A stretch of DNA of 64,000 nucleotides from assembly GCF_004362825.1 (NCBI RefSeq), contig NZ_SNXZ01000004.1, positions 62,001 to 126,000 of the forward strand. Reading direction: 5' to 3'. The DNA is from Labedaea rhizosphaerae (GTDB lineage: Bacteria; Actinomycetota; Actinomycetes; Mycobacteriales; Pseudonocardiaceae). The notes beneath the pieces are model-generated. The model ran no database searches and had not been told where the DNA came from. It saw nothing but the letters and a program-made list of their open reading frames with translations. Position 1 is the first letter of the stretch. Every line of letters begins with the position of its first letter. The translations under genes were made by a program, and so were the position numbers. Positions 27,145 to 35,960 of this stretch are shown piece after piece.

Positions 27145-27513
27145 TCAGTGGAACGAGTCGCCGCAGGCGCAGGAGCCGCTGGCGTTCGGGTTCTCGATCG
27201 TGAAGCCCTGCTTCTCGATGGTGTCGACGAAGTCGATCACGGCGCCTTCGACGTACGGCGCGCTCATCCGGTCGACGGCCACGTTGATGCCGCCGAACTC
27301 ACGCATGAGGTCGCCGTCGAGCGTGCGCTCGTCGAAGAACAGCTGGTAACGCAGACCCGCGCAACCGCCCGGCTGGACGGCGATGCGCAGGTGCATGTCG
27401 TCGCGGCCCTCCTGGTCGAGCAGCGCCTTGGCCTTCTCCGCCGCGGCGTCGGTCAGGGTCACGCCGTGCGTGGCCGCCTCGGTGGTCCCGGTCGCGTCCT
27501 GAGCGGTGGTCAT
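27145..27513 (-). CDS. erpA: A-type iron-sulfur carrier (ErpA/HesB family)
   Basis: 122 residues. A-type carrier signature: GVTLTDAAAEKAKALL at the start, QPGGCAGLRYQLFF with the first Cys, and a C-terminal GSCACGDSF holding the CxC pair. It delivers Fe-S clusters to apo-enzymes, and here could serve LipA or the Rieske protein. ATG 27513 is preceded by AAGGAG at 6 nt. Equivalent to Rv2204c by order. Confidence 0.92.
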   Translation of the reverse strand: MTTAQDATGTTEAATHGVTLTDAAAEKAKALLDQEGRDDMHLRIAVQPGGCAGLRYQLFFDERTLDGDLMREFGGINVAVDRMSAPYVEGAVIDFVDTIEKQGFTIENPNASGSCACGDSFH

Positions 27514-27650
27514 GGCTCTCCTTCTCGGCGACGATCTTCCGTCCAACGTAACCGGACCCGTCGCCGGTTTGTTCCCGTTCTCGGTCCATGGTGTCACACC
27601 GGCCGGGGTGCGGGCGGCCCCGCCGACCCGGTGATGTCCGGCACAGACCC

Positions 27651-28766
27651 CTACCGGCGCGACCACTCGGCCGCGACGTCCTGGGCCAACGCCGTGAGGG
27701 TGCCCGCCGGATCGGCCATCGAAGCCTCGACCGAACCGGCGTGCTCAGTCACCGAATACATCGCTTCCACGCCGACCGACGCCGCCTGCCGACGGCCCAC
27801 CGCCACCTGACCGGCCAGCACGAGCACCGGCACCCCGCGCGCAGCCGCCACCTCGGCCACCGATGTCACCAGCTTCCCCCGCAGGGACTGCCAGTCGAAG
27901 CTGCCCTCCCCGGTGATCACCAGGTCCGCCGTCGCCACGGCCTGGTCGAGGCCGGTCAGCTCCCGCACCAGCCCGGCCCCCGACACCCGCTGCGCGCCCA
28001 GGGCCAGCAACGCCGCCCCGAGTCCACCGGCCGCTCCCGCCCCCGGCTCGTCCCGCACGTCCTTGCCCAGGGTGGCCAGCACGTCGGCCCAGTGCGTCAT
28101 CGCGCGTTCGAGCCGTTCCTCGGCCGCCTTGTCGGCCCCCTTCTGCGGCCCGAACGTGTGCACCGCGCCGTGCGGGCCGAGCAGCGGGTTCTCCACGTCA
28201 GCCGCCGCGACCAGGCTCAGCGAGCCGACGTCGGGCGTGCCGTCGAGCCGGGCGCACCCGGCCAGCGCGGTGCCTCCCGGCGGGACGGGTGCACCGTCCT
28301 CGGCCACGGGCACGGCACCGAGAGCGGCGAGAAAACCGGACCCGCCGTCGGTGGTCGCCGATCCGCCGAGACCCAGCACGGCCCGCCGCATCCCCGCGTC
28401 GCGCGCCGCCGCGAGGAGCTCGCCGACGCCGAAGGTGGTCGCGTGCTCGGCTAGCGCGGGCCGGTCGGCGCGCGCGACCAGGTGCAGGCCCGCGGCCTCG
28501 GCCATCTCCAGGTACGCGGTGTCCCCGACCGCCAGCCACCGCGCGGACACCGGCGTTCCGGCCGGCCCGGTGACCGAGACGCGGTGCACGTCCCCGGACA
28601 GCACGGTCGACAGGACGTCCAGGAAGCCCGTACCCCCGTCGGCCAGCGGGCGCAGCACCAGATCAGTCGACGGCGCCCCCGCCCGCCACCCCTCCGCGAT
28701 GGCCGAAGCGGCGTCCGCGGCGCTCAACGTCCCGCCGAAGCTGTCCGGTGCGATCAGTACGCGCAT
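27651..28766 (-). CDS. glxK: Glycerate kinase, GlxK/GckA family
   Basis: 371 residues. Starts MRVLIAPDSFGGTLSAADAA, the hallmark of the type-2 glycerate kinases; also LRPLADGGTGFLDVL, LGLGGSATTDGGSGFLAALG and DLVITGEGSFDWQSLRGK. It phosphorylates D-glycerate, feeding glycolysis from photorespiratory-type or ureide degradation. Own gene symbol is by family. 137 bp separate it from the Fe-S carrier. Divergent from the DUF3043 gene with only 43 bp between starts, so their promoters overlap. Same order as Rv2205c-Rv2206. Confidence 0.93.
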   Translation of the reverse strand: MRVLIAPDSFGGTLSAADAASAIAEGWRAGAPSTDLVLRPLADGGTGFLDVLSTVLSGDVHRVSVTGPAGTPVSARWLAVGDTAYLEMAEAAGLHLVARADRPALAEHATTFGVGELLAAARDAGMRRAVLGLGGSATTDGGSGFLAALGAVPVAEDGAPVPPGGTALAGCARLDGTPDVGSLSLVAAADVENPLLGPHGAVHTFGPQKGADKAAEERLERAMTHWADVLATLGKDVRDEPGAGAAGGLGAALLALGAQRVSGAGLVRELTGLDQAVATADLVITGEGSFDWQSLRGKLVTSVAEVAAARGVPVLVLAGQVAVGRRQAASVGVEAMYSVTEHAGSVEASMADPAGTLTALAQDVAAEWSRR

Positions 28767-28809
28767 GGCCGCAGCGTAGGTGCCAACCCGTTGTCATAAG
28801 CTTGGCGGC

Positions 28810-29463
28810 GTGAAGTTCCTGCGCCGTTCCGAGTCCGAGCCGGCCGAGGTCGTTGGCGAGGAGACCTCTGTCGACGATGAGCAGGTCGTCGCCAGCAAGG
28901 CGCACACCCCGGCCAAGGGCAGGCCGACCCCCAAGCGCCGCGACGCCGAGGCCAAGCGCCGCGGCCCGGTCGCGCCGCCGCCGCGCACGTCGCGCGAGGC
29001 GATGAAGCGCAACCGGGGCAGCAAGGAGGAGCGCAAGGAACTCGCCGCCCGCCGTCGCGAGGCGCGCCTCAAGCAGCGCGAACGGATGATGTCCGGCGAC
29101 GACAAGTACCTGCCGCCGCGCGAGAAGGGCCCGGTGAAGGCCTACATCCGCGACGTCGTCGACTCGCAGCGCACGGTGCTCGGGCTGTTCATGCCGCTGG
29201 CGATCCTGGTCTTCATCTCGATCACCGTGCCGTCGCCGGTGGTCCAGCAGTACGTGACGCTCATTTCGCTGCTGATCTTCGTCATGATGATCGGCCAGTC
29301 GGTCATCCTCGGCCGCAAGATCGCCGACATGGCCCGCAAGAAGTTCCCCAAGGAGTACATCAAGACCGGCGGCACCATCTGGTACGTCGCCACGCGCGCC
29401 GTGCAGATCCGCAAGCTGCGCATCCCGAAGCCGCGGGTCAAGGCGGGCGAGAAGGTCAGCTAG
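28810..29463 (+). CDS. DUF3043 membrane protein
   Basis: 217 residues. A long charged N-terminal tail (Lys/Arg/Glu-rich, about 1-110, including TPKRRDAEAKRRGPVAPPPR) precedes two membrane helices (LGLFMPLAILVFISITV and YVTLISLLIFVMMIGQSVIL) and a basic C-terminus. Matches DUF3043 (Rv2206 family), restricted to actinobacteria and of unknown role. GTG 28810 lacks a good ribosome site; the AT-rich stretch just upstream suggests a leaderless mRNA. The 3' end overlaps the convergent iminopeptidase gene by 8 bp. Confidence 0.9.
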   Translation: MKFLRRSESEPAEVVGEETSVDDEQVVASKAHTPAKGRPTPKRRDAEAKRRGPVAPPPRTSREAMKRNRGSKEERKELAARRREARLKQRERMMSGDDKYLPPREKGPVKAYIRDVVDSQRTVLGLFMPLAILVFISITVPSPVVQQYVTLISLLIFVMMIGQSVILGRKIADMARKKFPKEYIKTGGTIWYVATRAVQIRKLRIPKPRVKAGEKVS

Positions 29464-30400
29464 CGAACGCGTCGAGCGCCTCGCGGATCAGCCGGTCCAT
29501 CGCGTCGCTGCCGGTGTGCCCGGCGTCGTCGACGACGGTCAGCTCGGCGTCCGGCCACGCCCGCGCCAGCAGCCACGGCGTGATCATCGGGCCGGACAGG
29601 TCGAGCTTGCCGTGGATCAACACCCCGGGGATGCCCTTGAGCCGGTGCGCCCCGTGCAGCAGTTCGCCGTCGACGAGCCAGGCGCGGTGCGCGAAGTAGT
29701 GGCTGCAGATGCGCACCAGCGCAATCCGGTCGCGTTCGGTCCGGCTCGTGAACGGCCCGCCGCCGCCGTTCGGTTCGGTTGCGAGCACGCCGTCCTCCCA
29801 TGCGGCCCACGCGTTCGCGGCGGCCAGGCGCACCGCGGGATCGGGGTCTTCCATCAGCCGGCTGTAGGCGGTCGGCAGGTCGCCGTCGTGCCCGGCGGCG
29901 AACGCTTCCCACTGCTCGGGCAGGAACCGGCGCAACCCGTGGTAGAGCCAGTCGATCTCGTCCCACGCGGTCGTGGTCACCGCGACGATCACGATCTCCG
30001 AGACCCGGTGCGGGTAGCGCTCGGCGTAGGCGAGGATCAGCGTCGAACCCCAGGACCCGCCGTAGAGCAGCCACCGCTCGATGCCGAGGTGCGCGCGCAG
30101 CCGTTCCATGTCGGCGATCAGGTGCTCGGTGGTGTTGACCCGCATGTCGGTGGCCGGGTCGGACGCGTGCGGGGTGCTGCGACCGCAGCCGCGCTGGTCG
30201 AACAGGACGTACCGGTAGCGGGCCGGGTCGAGGTCGCGGCGCCGGGTCTCGGACGCGCCCCAGCCCGGTCCGCCGTGGACGAAGAGCGCGGGCTTGCCGT
30301 CGGGGTTGCCGCAGACCTCCCAGTAGACGTGGTTGCCGTCGGCGACGTCGAGCATGCCGTGCTCGTGCGGCTCGATCGGCGGGTACAGGGCGTCGCTCAC
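29456..30400 (-). CDS. pip: Proline iminopeptidase (alpha/beta hydrolase, S33)
   Basis: 314 residues. Alpha/beta hydrolase with HGGPGWGA (oxyanion hole), FDQRGCGRSTPHA, the nucleophile elbow LYGGSWGSTLIL, Asp in HGKLDLSG and His in DDAGHTGSD. The HGGPG and GCGRS motifs are diagnostic of the S33 family, which releases N-terminal proline. Cytoplasmic. GTG 30400 has a strong GAGGAGG site. An imperfect palindrome lies over its -10 region, so expression is probably controlled by a repressor. Confidence 0.93.
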   Translation of the reverse strand: MSDALYPPIEPHEHGMLDVADGNHVYWEVCGNPDGKPALFVHGGPGWGASETRRRDLDPARYRYVLFDQRGCGRSTPHASDPATDMRVNTTEHLIADMERLRAHLGIERWLLYGGSWGSTLILAYAERYPHRVSEIVIVAVTTTAWDEIDWLYHGLRRFLPEQWEAFAAGHDGDLPTAYSRLMEDPDPAVRLAAANAWAAWEDGVLATEPNGGGGPFTSRTERDRIALVRICSHYFAHRAWLVDGELLHGAHRLKGIPGVLIHGKLDLSGPMITPWLLARAWPDAELTVVDDAGHTGSDAMDRLIREALDAFAS

Positions 30401-30418
30401 GCCGGCCTCCTCGATAGA

Positions 30419-30442
30419 ACAGGGCTGTTATATTAGCACTGT
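30419..30442. promoter_or_regulatory. Operator-like palindrome in divergent promoter
   Basis: ACAGGGCT (30419-30426), an 8-bp AT-rich spacer, then AGCACTGT (30435-30442): arms match at 7 of 8 positions. It sits in the 109-bp region between the divergent iminopeptidase and aldo/keto reductase genes and overlaps a TAATAT -10-like box for the iminopeptidase. The cognate regulator is not identified. Confidence 0.5.
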
Positions 30443-30509
30443 CACAAAGTCGCGAGAGTTCACCCACACCTGGCGCGCATTCCTTAGCAACGCGAACTAG
30501 ATTGACGGC

Positions 30510-31496
30510 ATGGAGTTTCGTCGATTGGGCCGAAGCGGCCTCTCGGTCAGTGAGATCTCGTACGGCAACTGGCTGACCCACGGGTCCCAGATCGAGGAAG
30601 ACCAGGCCAAGGCCTGCGTCAACGCCGCACTCGACGCCGGGATCACCACCTTTGACACCGCCGACGTCTACGCCAACACCAAGGCCGAGACCGTGCTCGG
30701 CCGCGCCCTGCACGGGCAGCGGCGCGAGAGCCTGGAGATCTTCACCAAGGTGTTCTGGCCGACCGGCCCCGGCGGCCCGAACGACCGCGGCCTGAGCCGC
30801 AAGCACATCATCGAGTCCTGCAACGCCTCGCTGACGCGGCTGCAGACCGACTACGTGGATCTCTACCAGGCGCACCGGTTCGACCGGAACACGCCGCTGG
30901 AGGAGACCTTCCTCGCCTTCTCCGACCTCGTCCGCCAGGGCAAGGTGCTCTACATCGGCGTCTCGGAGTGGAACGCCGAGCAGATCACCCGCGGCGCCGC
31001 GCTCGCCCGCGAGCTCAACGTGCCGTTCGTCTCCAACCAGCCGCAGTACTCGGCGCTCTGGCGCGTGATCGAGGACCAGGTCATCCCGGCCTCGAAGCGT
31101 GAAGGCCTCAGCCAGATCGTCTGGTCGCCGATCGCGCAGGGCGTGCTCACCGGCAAGTACAAGCCGGGCCGGCAGGCACCCGAGGGCTCGCGTGCCACCG
31201 ACCCGGCCGGGCAGCGCATGATCAGCCGGTTCATGGACGACGACGTGCTGACCGCGGTGCAGGGCCTGCAGCCGATCGCCGACGAGGTGGGCCTGTCGAT
31301 GGCACAGCTCGCCATCGCGTGGGTGCTGCAGAACGACAACGTGGCGTCGGCGATCATCGGCGCCAGCCGCCCGGAGCAGGTCGGCGAGAACGTCAAGGCC
31401 GCGGGCGTGAAGCTCGACGCCGAGGTCATGGCCAAGATCGACGCGGCGCTGGCCGGGGTCGTGCAGACCGACCCGACCCTGACCCAGACGCCCTGA
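30510..31496 (+). CDS. Aldo/keto reductase
   Basis: 328 residues, an AKR of the voltage-gated K+ channel beta/YghZ-like type. Catalytic tetrad: FDTADVY (Asp, Tyr), EIFTKVF (Lys) and DLYQAHRFD (His). NADPH site: FVSNQPQYSALWR, IVWSPIAQGVLTGKY and AIIGASRPEQVGENVKA. Substrate unknown; such enzymes reduce aldehydes and ketones. A GC-rich terminator follows at 31547. Confidence 0.95.
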   Translation: MEFRRLGRSGLSVSEISYGNWLTHGSQIEEDQAKACVNAALDAGITTFDTADVYANTKAETVLGRALHGQRRESLEIFTKVFWPTGPGGPNDRGLSRKHIIESCNASLTRLQTDYVDLYQAHRFDRNTPLEETFLAFSDLVRQGKVLYIGVSEWNAEQITRGAALARELNVPFVSNQPQYSALWRVIEDQVIPASKREGLSQIVWSPIAQGVLTGKYKPGRQAPEGSRATDPAGQRMISRFMDDDVLTAVQGLQPIADEVGLSMAQLAIAWVLQNDNVASAIIGASRPEQVGENVKAAGVKLDAEVMAKIDAALAGVVQTDPTLTQTP

Positions 31497-31546
31497 CCCA
31501 GACGCCTGATCCTGGCGCCCTCACCGGGACGGCCTGACCCAGACTT

Positions 31547-31578
31547 GCCCCGCAGGCTGCCGCCACGGCCTGCGGGGC
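31547..31578 (+). terminator. Intrinsic terminator after aldo/keto reductase
   Basis: A perfect 11-bp inverted repeat (31547-31557 and 31568-31578) with a 10-nt loop. The 50 bases before it (31480-31545) contain imperfect repeats of a TGACCCAGACG motif. Confidence 0.85.
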
Positions 31579-31654
31579 ATCCCCCGCTCGCATCGGGGCC
31601 GGTTTCCGGGTGAACCCCGATGCCGGGCCACCCGCCCGGTGGTGACCTGGAGAC

Positions 31655-32233
31655 ATGGCCGATCTCCTTGACGCCGCGTTCGGACACCCACGAGGCCTGC
31701 TCGGCCGGCTCGGCGGGTGGATCATGAGCCGCGGCAACGCCGAACAGGAACACCGCGCGGTCGCCTTGGCGGCCGTGCGGCCCGCGGACACCGTGCTGGT
31801 GGTCGGGTCCGGCCCCGGCGTCGGGCTGGCCGAAGCCGCACGGCTGGCCGGCCCACGCGGTCGCGTGATCGGCGTGGACCCGTCGGCGACCATGCGCGAG
31901 ATGGCGGCTCGCCACTGCCCGGCCGCCGAGGTCCGTGCGGGCACCGCCGAGCACACCGGCTGCGCGCAGTCCGAAGTGGACGCCGTGGTGTCGGTGAACA
32001 ACGTGATGTTGTGGGACCTGCCCGCCGGGCTGGCCGAACTGCACCGCGTGCTCAAACCAGGTGGGCGGCTGGTGATCGCCGCGCACCGCCACGTGCTGCG
32101 CCAGTCGTTCGTGGAGCTGGCCCGGTCGATCGAGTCCGCCGGCTTCGAGATCCGGCAACTGAACAGCCGCAAGCGCCGGGCCAACAGCGACGCGGTGGTG
32201 GTGCTCGCGGTCAGACCGCAGGCGGCCGAGTGA
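31655..32233 (+). CDS. Class I SAM-dependent methyltransferase
   Basis: 192 residues. VLVVGSGPGVGLAEAARLA (motif I), RVIGVDPSATMREMAA (motif II), AVVSVNNVMLWDLPAGLAELHRVLKPGGRLVIAAH (motifs IV-VI). Small ubiE-like type without obvious substrate domain. ATG 31655 has GGAG upstream. Its last 23 bp overlap the convergent SUFU-domain gene. Confidence 0.88.
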   Translation: MADLLDAAFGHPRGLLGRLGGWIMSRGNAEQEHRAVALAAVRPADTVLVVGSGPGVGLAEAARLAGPRGRVIGVDPSATMREMAARHCPAAEVRAGTAEHTGCAQSEVDAVVSVNNVMLWDLPAGLAELHRVLKPGGRLVIAAHRHVLRQSFVELARSIESAGFEIRQLNSRKRRANSDAVVVLAVRPQAAE

Positions 32234-32774
32234 CGTCGTAGGGGTCCCAGTCCAGTCCCCAGAACGCTTCCAGGCCGTGCTCCTGCACGAACCGCCGCTC
32301 GGTGTCGTGGACCGGGTAGCAACCCACGATGGTCACGACGTCCTCCGGGTCGTTGCCGACGGGGATGTGCTCGTAGTCCTCGCGGTCGAGCACCACCGGC
32401 GCGAAGACCACGAAGCCGGTCATCGCCGACTCGTCGCTGACCGGCTCACCGAGGTCGATCGTGGCGCCGTAGTCGAACGGGCAGTCCCCGCGCAGAGACT
32501 CGGCGAGGTGGGCGATCGCCAGCGCCCACGCCACATCCTGCGACTGCACGCAGATGGACAGCTCCGGCTTGCCGTGCCGCCAGTCCGGGTGCTCGGACAG
32601 GGACAGGCCGTAGGTCACCCCGATGAGGTGACCGGGCTCGGGCAGGTCGTGGTAGACGATCGCGGTGATGTCGGCCAGACCGTCCTTTGTGGAATCCAGC
32701 CGGTAGAAGTCCGGCTCGACGTCGTCGGCGAGGCCGTCCAGGTGGTTGAGGTAGCGCTCGGCGCGACTGGGCAT
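32211..32774 (-). CDS. Suppressor-of-fused (SUFU) domain protein
   Basis: 187 residues. The single domain resembles bacterial SUFU-like proteins: YLNHLDGL near the start, ITAIVYHDLPEPGHLIGVTYGLSLSEHPDW, PELSICVQSQDVAWALAIAHLAES, and FVVFAPVVLDREDYEHI. In bacteria these often act as immunity proteins against secreted toxins, but no toxin gene is adjacent. Its ATG overlaps the MFS stop by one base (TGATG), so it is translationally coupled to the pump. Confidence 0.72.
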   Translation of the reverse strand: MPSRAERYLNHLDGLADDVEPDFYRLDSTKDGLADITAIVYHDLPEPGHLIGVTYGLSLSEHPDWRHGKPELSICVQSQDVAWALAIAHLAESLRGDCPFDYGATIDLGEPVSDESAMTGFVVFAPVVLDREDYEHIPVGNDPEDVVTIVGCYPVHDTERRFVQEHGLEAFWGLDWDPYDVTRPPAV

Positions 32775-34789
32775 CAGGTACGTCCTGCCGTGAGGTGGAG
32801 GTTCTCGTCGCGCAGCCGGTCGGCGAGCCGGTCGACCGCGCCACGCAGCCCCGGGTCGTCGTCCGGGTGCCAATCGGCGAGCTTGTCGGTGAGCCATTCC
32901 CGCCAGGCGACGGCGAGCCGCTCGATCGCGTCCGCGCCGCGCTGGGTGAACTCGTAGGTGCCGTCGCCGTTCTCGGTGAGGTAGCCGTCCCCCTGCAGTT
33001 CGCGGGCGGTCGGTTCGAAGATGCCGCTGGGCACCATGGTGTCCAGCGCGATGTCGCGCAACGACGTGTGCCCGTCCACCTGGTGTTTGCGCACCATGAG
33101 CAACATCCAACCCTCCGCCTCGGTGACCGACAGGTCGGCGCGCCGCTGGATCGCGGGCAACGCGGTGTCGCGGTGCCGGCGCCACAACGTCGCCACGGCG
33201 CGGCGCAGCTCGAAGTCCGGGTCGGCGATGGCGGGCACCGCGAAGCCCTCGCCGAGCTCGGTGGCCGAGGCCCGCGCGGTGTCGCGCAGCGGAACTTCCT
33301 TGAGCAGCAAGGCAAGGACCAACGCCACCACCCCGACCGGGACCGCCGCGAGGAACACCACCTGCAACGCCTCGGCGTAGGCGTGCACGACCGCGGGCCC
33401 CGTCGGCGGCGGCAACGCGTGCACGCCCTGCGGGCTTTGCACCACGGCCGGCGATACCCCCGGCGGCAGCGGCGCCGTCCGCAGCGCCGAACCCAGGTGG
33501 TCACCCAGTTGGCTCGCGTAGACGGTGCCGAAGATCGCGACACCGAACGAGCTGCCCATGGTGCGGAAGAATGTCACGCCGGACGTGGCCACGCCGAGGT
33601 CGTGGTACTCGGCGGTGTTCTGCACGGCGATCACCGGCACCTGCATGGCGAGCCCGACACCGAGGCCGAGCACGAACATGTACACGGCAGAGAGCCAAAA
33701 CCCGGTGTTCTCGTCCAACAAGGACAACAGGAACAGCCCGACCGCGATGGCGGCCGAGCCGAGCACCGGGAAGACCTTGTACCGGCCGGTGCGGCTGACG
33801 ATGTTGCCGCTCAGGATCGACGTGAACAGCAGCCCCACCACCATCGGCAGCAGCCGCAACCCCGACGCCGTCGCCGAGACACCCTGAACGAACTGCATGT
33901 ACGTCGGCAGGAACGTCATCCCGCCGAGCATCGCGAAGCCGATGATGAAGCTCAACGGCCCGCACACCGCGAAGACCGGGTTGCGGAACAGGCGCATCGG
34001 CAGCATCGGCTCGGGCGCACGCAACTCGACCAGGACGAACAGCACCAAGGCCACGACGGAGGCCACGGCCATCACGATGATCGTCGTGGACAGCCACGGG
34101 TAGGTGGTGCCGCCCCAGCTGGTCACGAGGGTCAGTCCGCTCGCGGCCAGCGCGATCAGCGTGATGCCCAGGTAGTCGATCTTCGGCTTGACCGGGCGCG
34201 GCACCGACGGGATCGCGGTCAGCGCCACGGCGATGACCACGACGCCGACCGGGATGTTCACGTAGAACGCCCACCGCCACGACAGGTGGTCGACGAACAG
34301 CCCGCCCAGCAGCGGCCCGATCACCGTGACCAGGCCGAAGACCGAGCCGAGCACGCCCTGGTAGCGGCCGCGGTCGCGCAGCGGGATCACGTCGGCGATC
34401 AGCGCGCTCGCGGTGACCATCAGCCCACCGCCGCCGAGGCCCTGGATGGCGCGCCAGACGATCAGCCACGTCATCGACCCGGCGAACCCGCAGAAGAACG
34501 AGCCGGCGAGGAACACGAGCACGCTGACGAGGAACATCTGCTTGCGCCCGAACAGGTCGCCGAACTTGCCGACCAGCGCGGTCATGATCGTCTGCGCGAG
34601 CAGGTAGGCGGTGACCACCCAGGACAGGTGCCCGGCCCCGCCCAGGTCGCCGACGATGGTCGGCAACGCCGTCGACACGATCGTCTGGTCCAGCGCGGCG
34701 AGCAGCATCCCGAGGAGCACGGCGACGAAGGTCGCGTTGGCCCGTCCCTTGCCGACTTCCAGGGGCGCTTGATCAGCCAGTTCCGCCAT
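32774..34789 (-). CDS. DHA2-type MFS exporter with C-terminal winged-helix domain
   Basis: 671 residues. About 14 membrane helices over residues 15-510: GMLLAALDQTIVSTALPTIVGDLGG (motif C-like region of EmrB/QacA), LVGKFGDLFGRKQMF (motif A), and a long middle loop. Proton-driven efflux of hydrophobic compounds is likely. The last 140 residues are cytoplasmic and look MarR-like: LSVTEAEGWMLLMVRK, LRDIALDTMVPSGIFEPTARELQGDGYLTENGDGTYEFTQRG. This fusion could let the pump sense substrate at its cytoplasmic side or bind DNA. Divergent from a GNAT gene. Confidence 0.9.
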   Translation of the reverse strand: MAELADQAPLEVGKGRANATFVAVLLGMLLAALDQTIVSTALPTIVGDLGGAGHLSWVVTAYLLAQTIMTALVGKFGDLFGRKQMFLVSVLVFLAGSFFCGFAGSMTWLIVWRAIQGLGGGGLMVTASALIADVIPLRDRGRYQGVLGSVFGLVTVIGPLLGGLFVDHLSWRWAFYVNIPVGVVVIAVALTAIPSVPRPVKPKIDYLGITLIALAASGLTLVTSWGGTTYPWLSTTIIVMAVASVVALVLFVLVELRAPEPMLPMRLFRNPVFAVCGPLSFIIGFAMLGGMTFLPTYMQFVQGVSATASGLRLLPMVVGLLFTSILSGNIVSRTGRYKVFPVLGSAAIAVGLFLLSLLDENTGFWLSAVYMFVLGLGVGLAMQVPVIAVQNTAEYHDLGVATSGVTFFRTMGSSFGVAIFGTVYASQLGDHLGSALRTAPLPPGVSPAVVQSPQGVHALPPPTGPAVVHAYAEALQVVFLAAVPVGVVALVLALLLKEVPLRDTARASATELGEGFAVPAIADPDFELRRAVATLWRRHRDTALPAIQRRADLSVTEAEGWMLLMVRKHQVDGHTSLRDIALDTMVPSGIFEPTARELQGDGYLTENGDGTYEFTQRGADAIERLAVAWREWLTDKLADWHPDDDPGLRGAVDRLADRLRDENLHLTAGRT

Positions 34790-34826
34790 GGGTCGCAGTG
34801 TTCCCCGGGCGCGTAGGCTGCGCTAC

Positions 34827-35225
34827 ATGATCAAGTACCGGTCTGATGTGGACGGCGTGACCGAAGAGGATCTTTCCGGCTTCTTCGTGGGCTGGCCGTC
34901 GCCGCCCACACGCCGGCTCGACCTGCTGCGCGGCTCGTCCCGGGTGGTCATCGCCTGGGACGACGACCGGGTCGTCGGCTTCGTGAACGCGCTGACCGAC
35001 GGTGTGCTGATGGCGTACCTGCCGCTGCTGGAGGTGCTGCCGGAGTACCAGCACACCGGCGTCGGGACCGAGCTGGTGAACCGCGTCCTCGACGACCTGG
35101 GCTCGTTGTATGGCGTCGACATCTGCTGCGACGACGACGTGGTGCCGTTCTACGAGCGGTTCGGCTTCCAGCGCGTGAACGGGATGGTGCTGCGCCCGCA
35201 CCTCAAGCCGCGAATTCGCCCCTAG
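34827..35225 (+). CDS. GNAT acetyltransferase
   Basis: 132 residues. GNAT core: RVVIAWDDDRVVGFVNALTDG, YLPLLEVLPEYQHTGVGTELVNRVLDDLG with the acetyl-CoA loop QHTGVG (Q/RxxGxG/A), and VVPFYERFGFQRVNGM. Substrate unknown. ATG 34827 lies 37 bp from the divergent MFS start; only three bases separate its stop from the next, convergent small gene. Confidence 0.9.
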   Translation: MIKYRSDVDGVTEEDLSGFFVGWPSPPTRRLDLLRGSSRVVIAWDDDRVVGFVNALTDGVLMAYLPLLEVLPEYQHTGVGTELVNRVLDDLGSLYGVDICCDDDVVPFYERFGFQRVNGMVLRPHLKPRIRP

Positions 35226-35228
35226 CAC

Positions 35229-35408
35229 TCACTCCGGCGGGTGCAGGCTCATCGGGCCGTAGACGACCTCGTCATCGGTCATGAGCGTCACGTCGTCCAC
35301 GCCCTTGTCGAGCAGGCCCTGGAACTCGGCCGAGAGCCACTCCTCGGCTTCCTGCTGGTCGTCGAACGCGTCGGACTCGCCACCCGCGTACACCCACCGG
35401 TATGCCAT
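35229..35408 (-). CDS. Small acidic conserved protein
   Basis: 59 residues, strongly acidic: MAYRWVYAGGESDAFDD, then QEAEEWLSAEFQGLLDKGVDDVTL and DDEVVYGPMSL. The compact pattern recurs in actinobacteria (from memory) but has no known function. The frame continues far upstream, antisense to cobU/cobT, without third-position bias, so only this ATG at 35408 makes sense. Divergent from cobU. Confidence 0.75.
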   Translation of the reverse strand: MAYRWVYAGGESDAFDDQQEAEEWLSAEFQGLLDKGVDDVTLMTDDEVVYGPMSLHPPE

Positions 35409-35431
35409 CGCTCGACGGTAGCGTGCCCCGC

Positions 35432-35956
35432 GTGCGCACGTTGGTCCTCGGTGGAGCGAGATCGGGCAAGTCCGCGCACGCCGAAGGTCTGCTGACCGAC
35501 GACCTCGCCACCTACGTCGCCACCGCGCGCCGGATCCCGGGCGACGCCGAGTGGGACACGCGGATCGCCAAGCACGTCGCTCAGCGGCCGCCAGGCTGGC
35601 ACACCGTGGAAACCACCGAGGTCGCCGAGCTCGTGCGGGACGCCGCGCCGGGCGACCCGCCGATCCTCGTCGACGACCTCGCCACCTGGCTGACCGGCGA
35701 ACTCGACGACGCGCGGGCGTGGGACGGGCCGGTCGAGCCGGTCCGCGCGCGGGTCGCCGAGTTGGTCGAGGCAGTGGGCGGATGCCGAGCCCGGCTGGTG
35801 CTCGTCTCGGCCGAGGTCGGCCTGGGCGTGGTGCCGCAAACCCGCTCTGGCAGGCTTTTCCGCGACGAGCTGGGCGCGTTGAACGCCGCCGTGGCGCAGG
35901 CGTGCGACGAGGTCCTGTTGCTCGTGGCCGGGCTGCCGGTGCGACTGAAGGGGTGA
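35432..35956 (+). CDS. cobU: Adenosylcobinamide kinase/adenosylcobinamide-phosphate guanylyltransferase
   Basis: 174 residues. P-loop [14 protein letters not shown] near the N-terminus is the CobU signature, followed by [26 protein letters not shown] (guanylyl-accepting His region), [12 protein letters not shown] and [25 protein letters not shown]. It phosphorylates adenosylcobinamide and attaches GMP in nucleotide-loop assembly of B12. GTG 35432 was chosen because family members start directly at the strand before the P-loop; GTG 35423 and ATG 35402 are alternatives. Four bases upstream of cobT. Confidence 0.94.
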   Translation: MRTLVLGGARSGKSAHAEGLLTDDLATYVATARRIPGDAEWDTRIAKHVAQRPPGWHTVETTEVAELVRDAAPGDPPILVDDLATWLTGELDDARAWDGPVEPVRARVAELVEAVGGCRARLVLVSAEVGLGVVPQTRSGRLFRDELGALNAAVAQACDEVLLLVAGLPVRLKG

Positions 35957-35960
35957 TCGG

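Noticed and set aside
35402-35432. Cobalamin riboswitch upstream of cobU
   Set aside because: The gap between the divergent small gene and cobU is far too short and has no B12-box.
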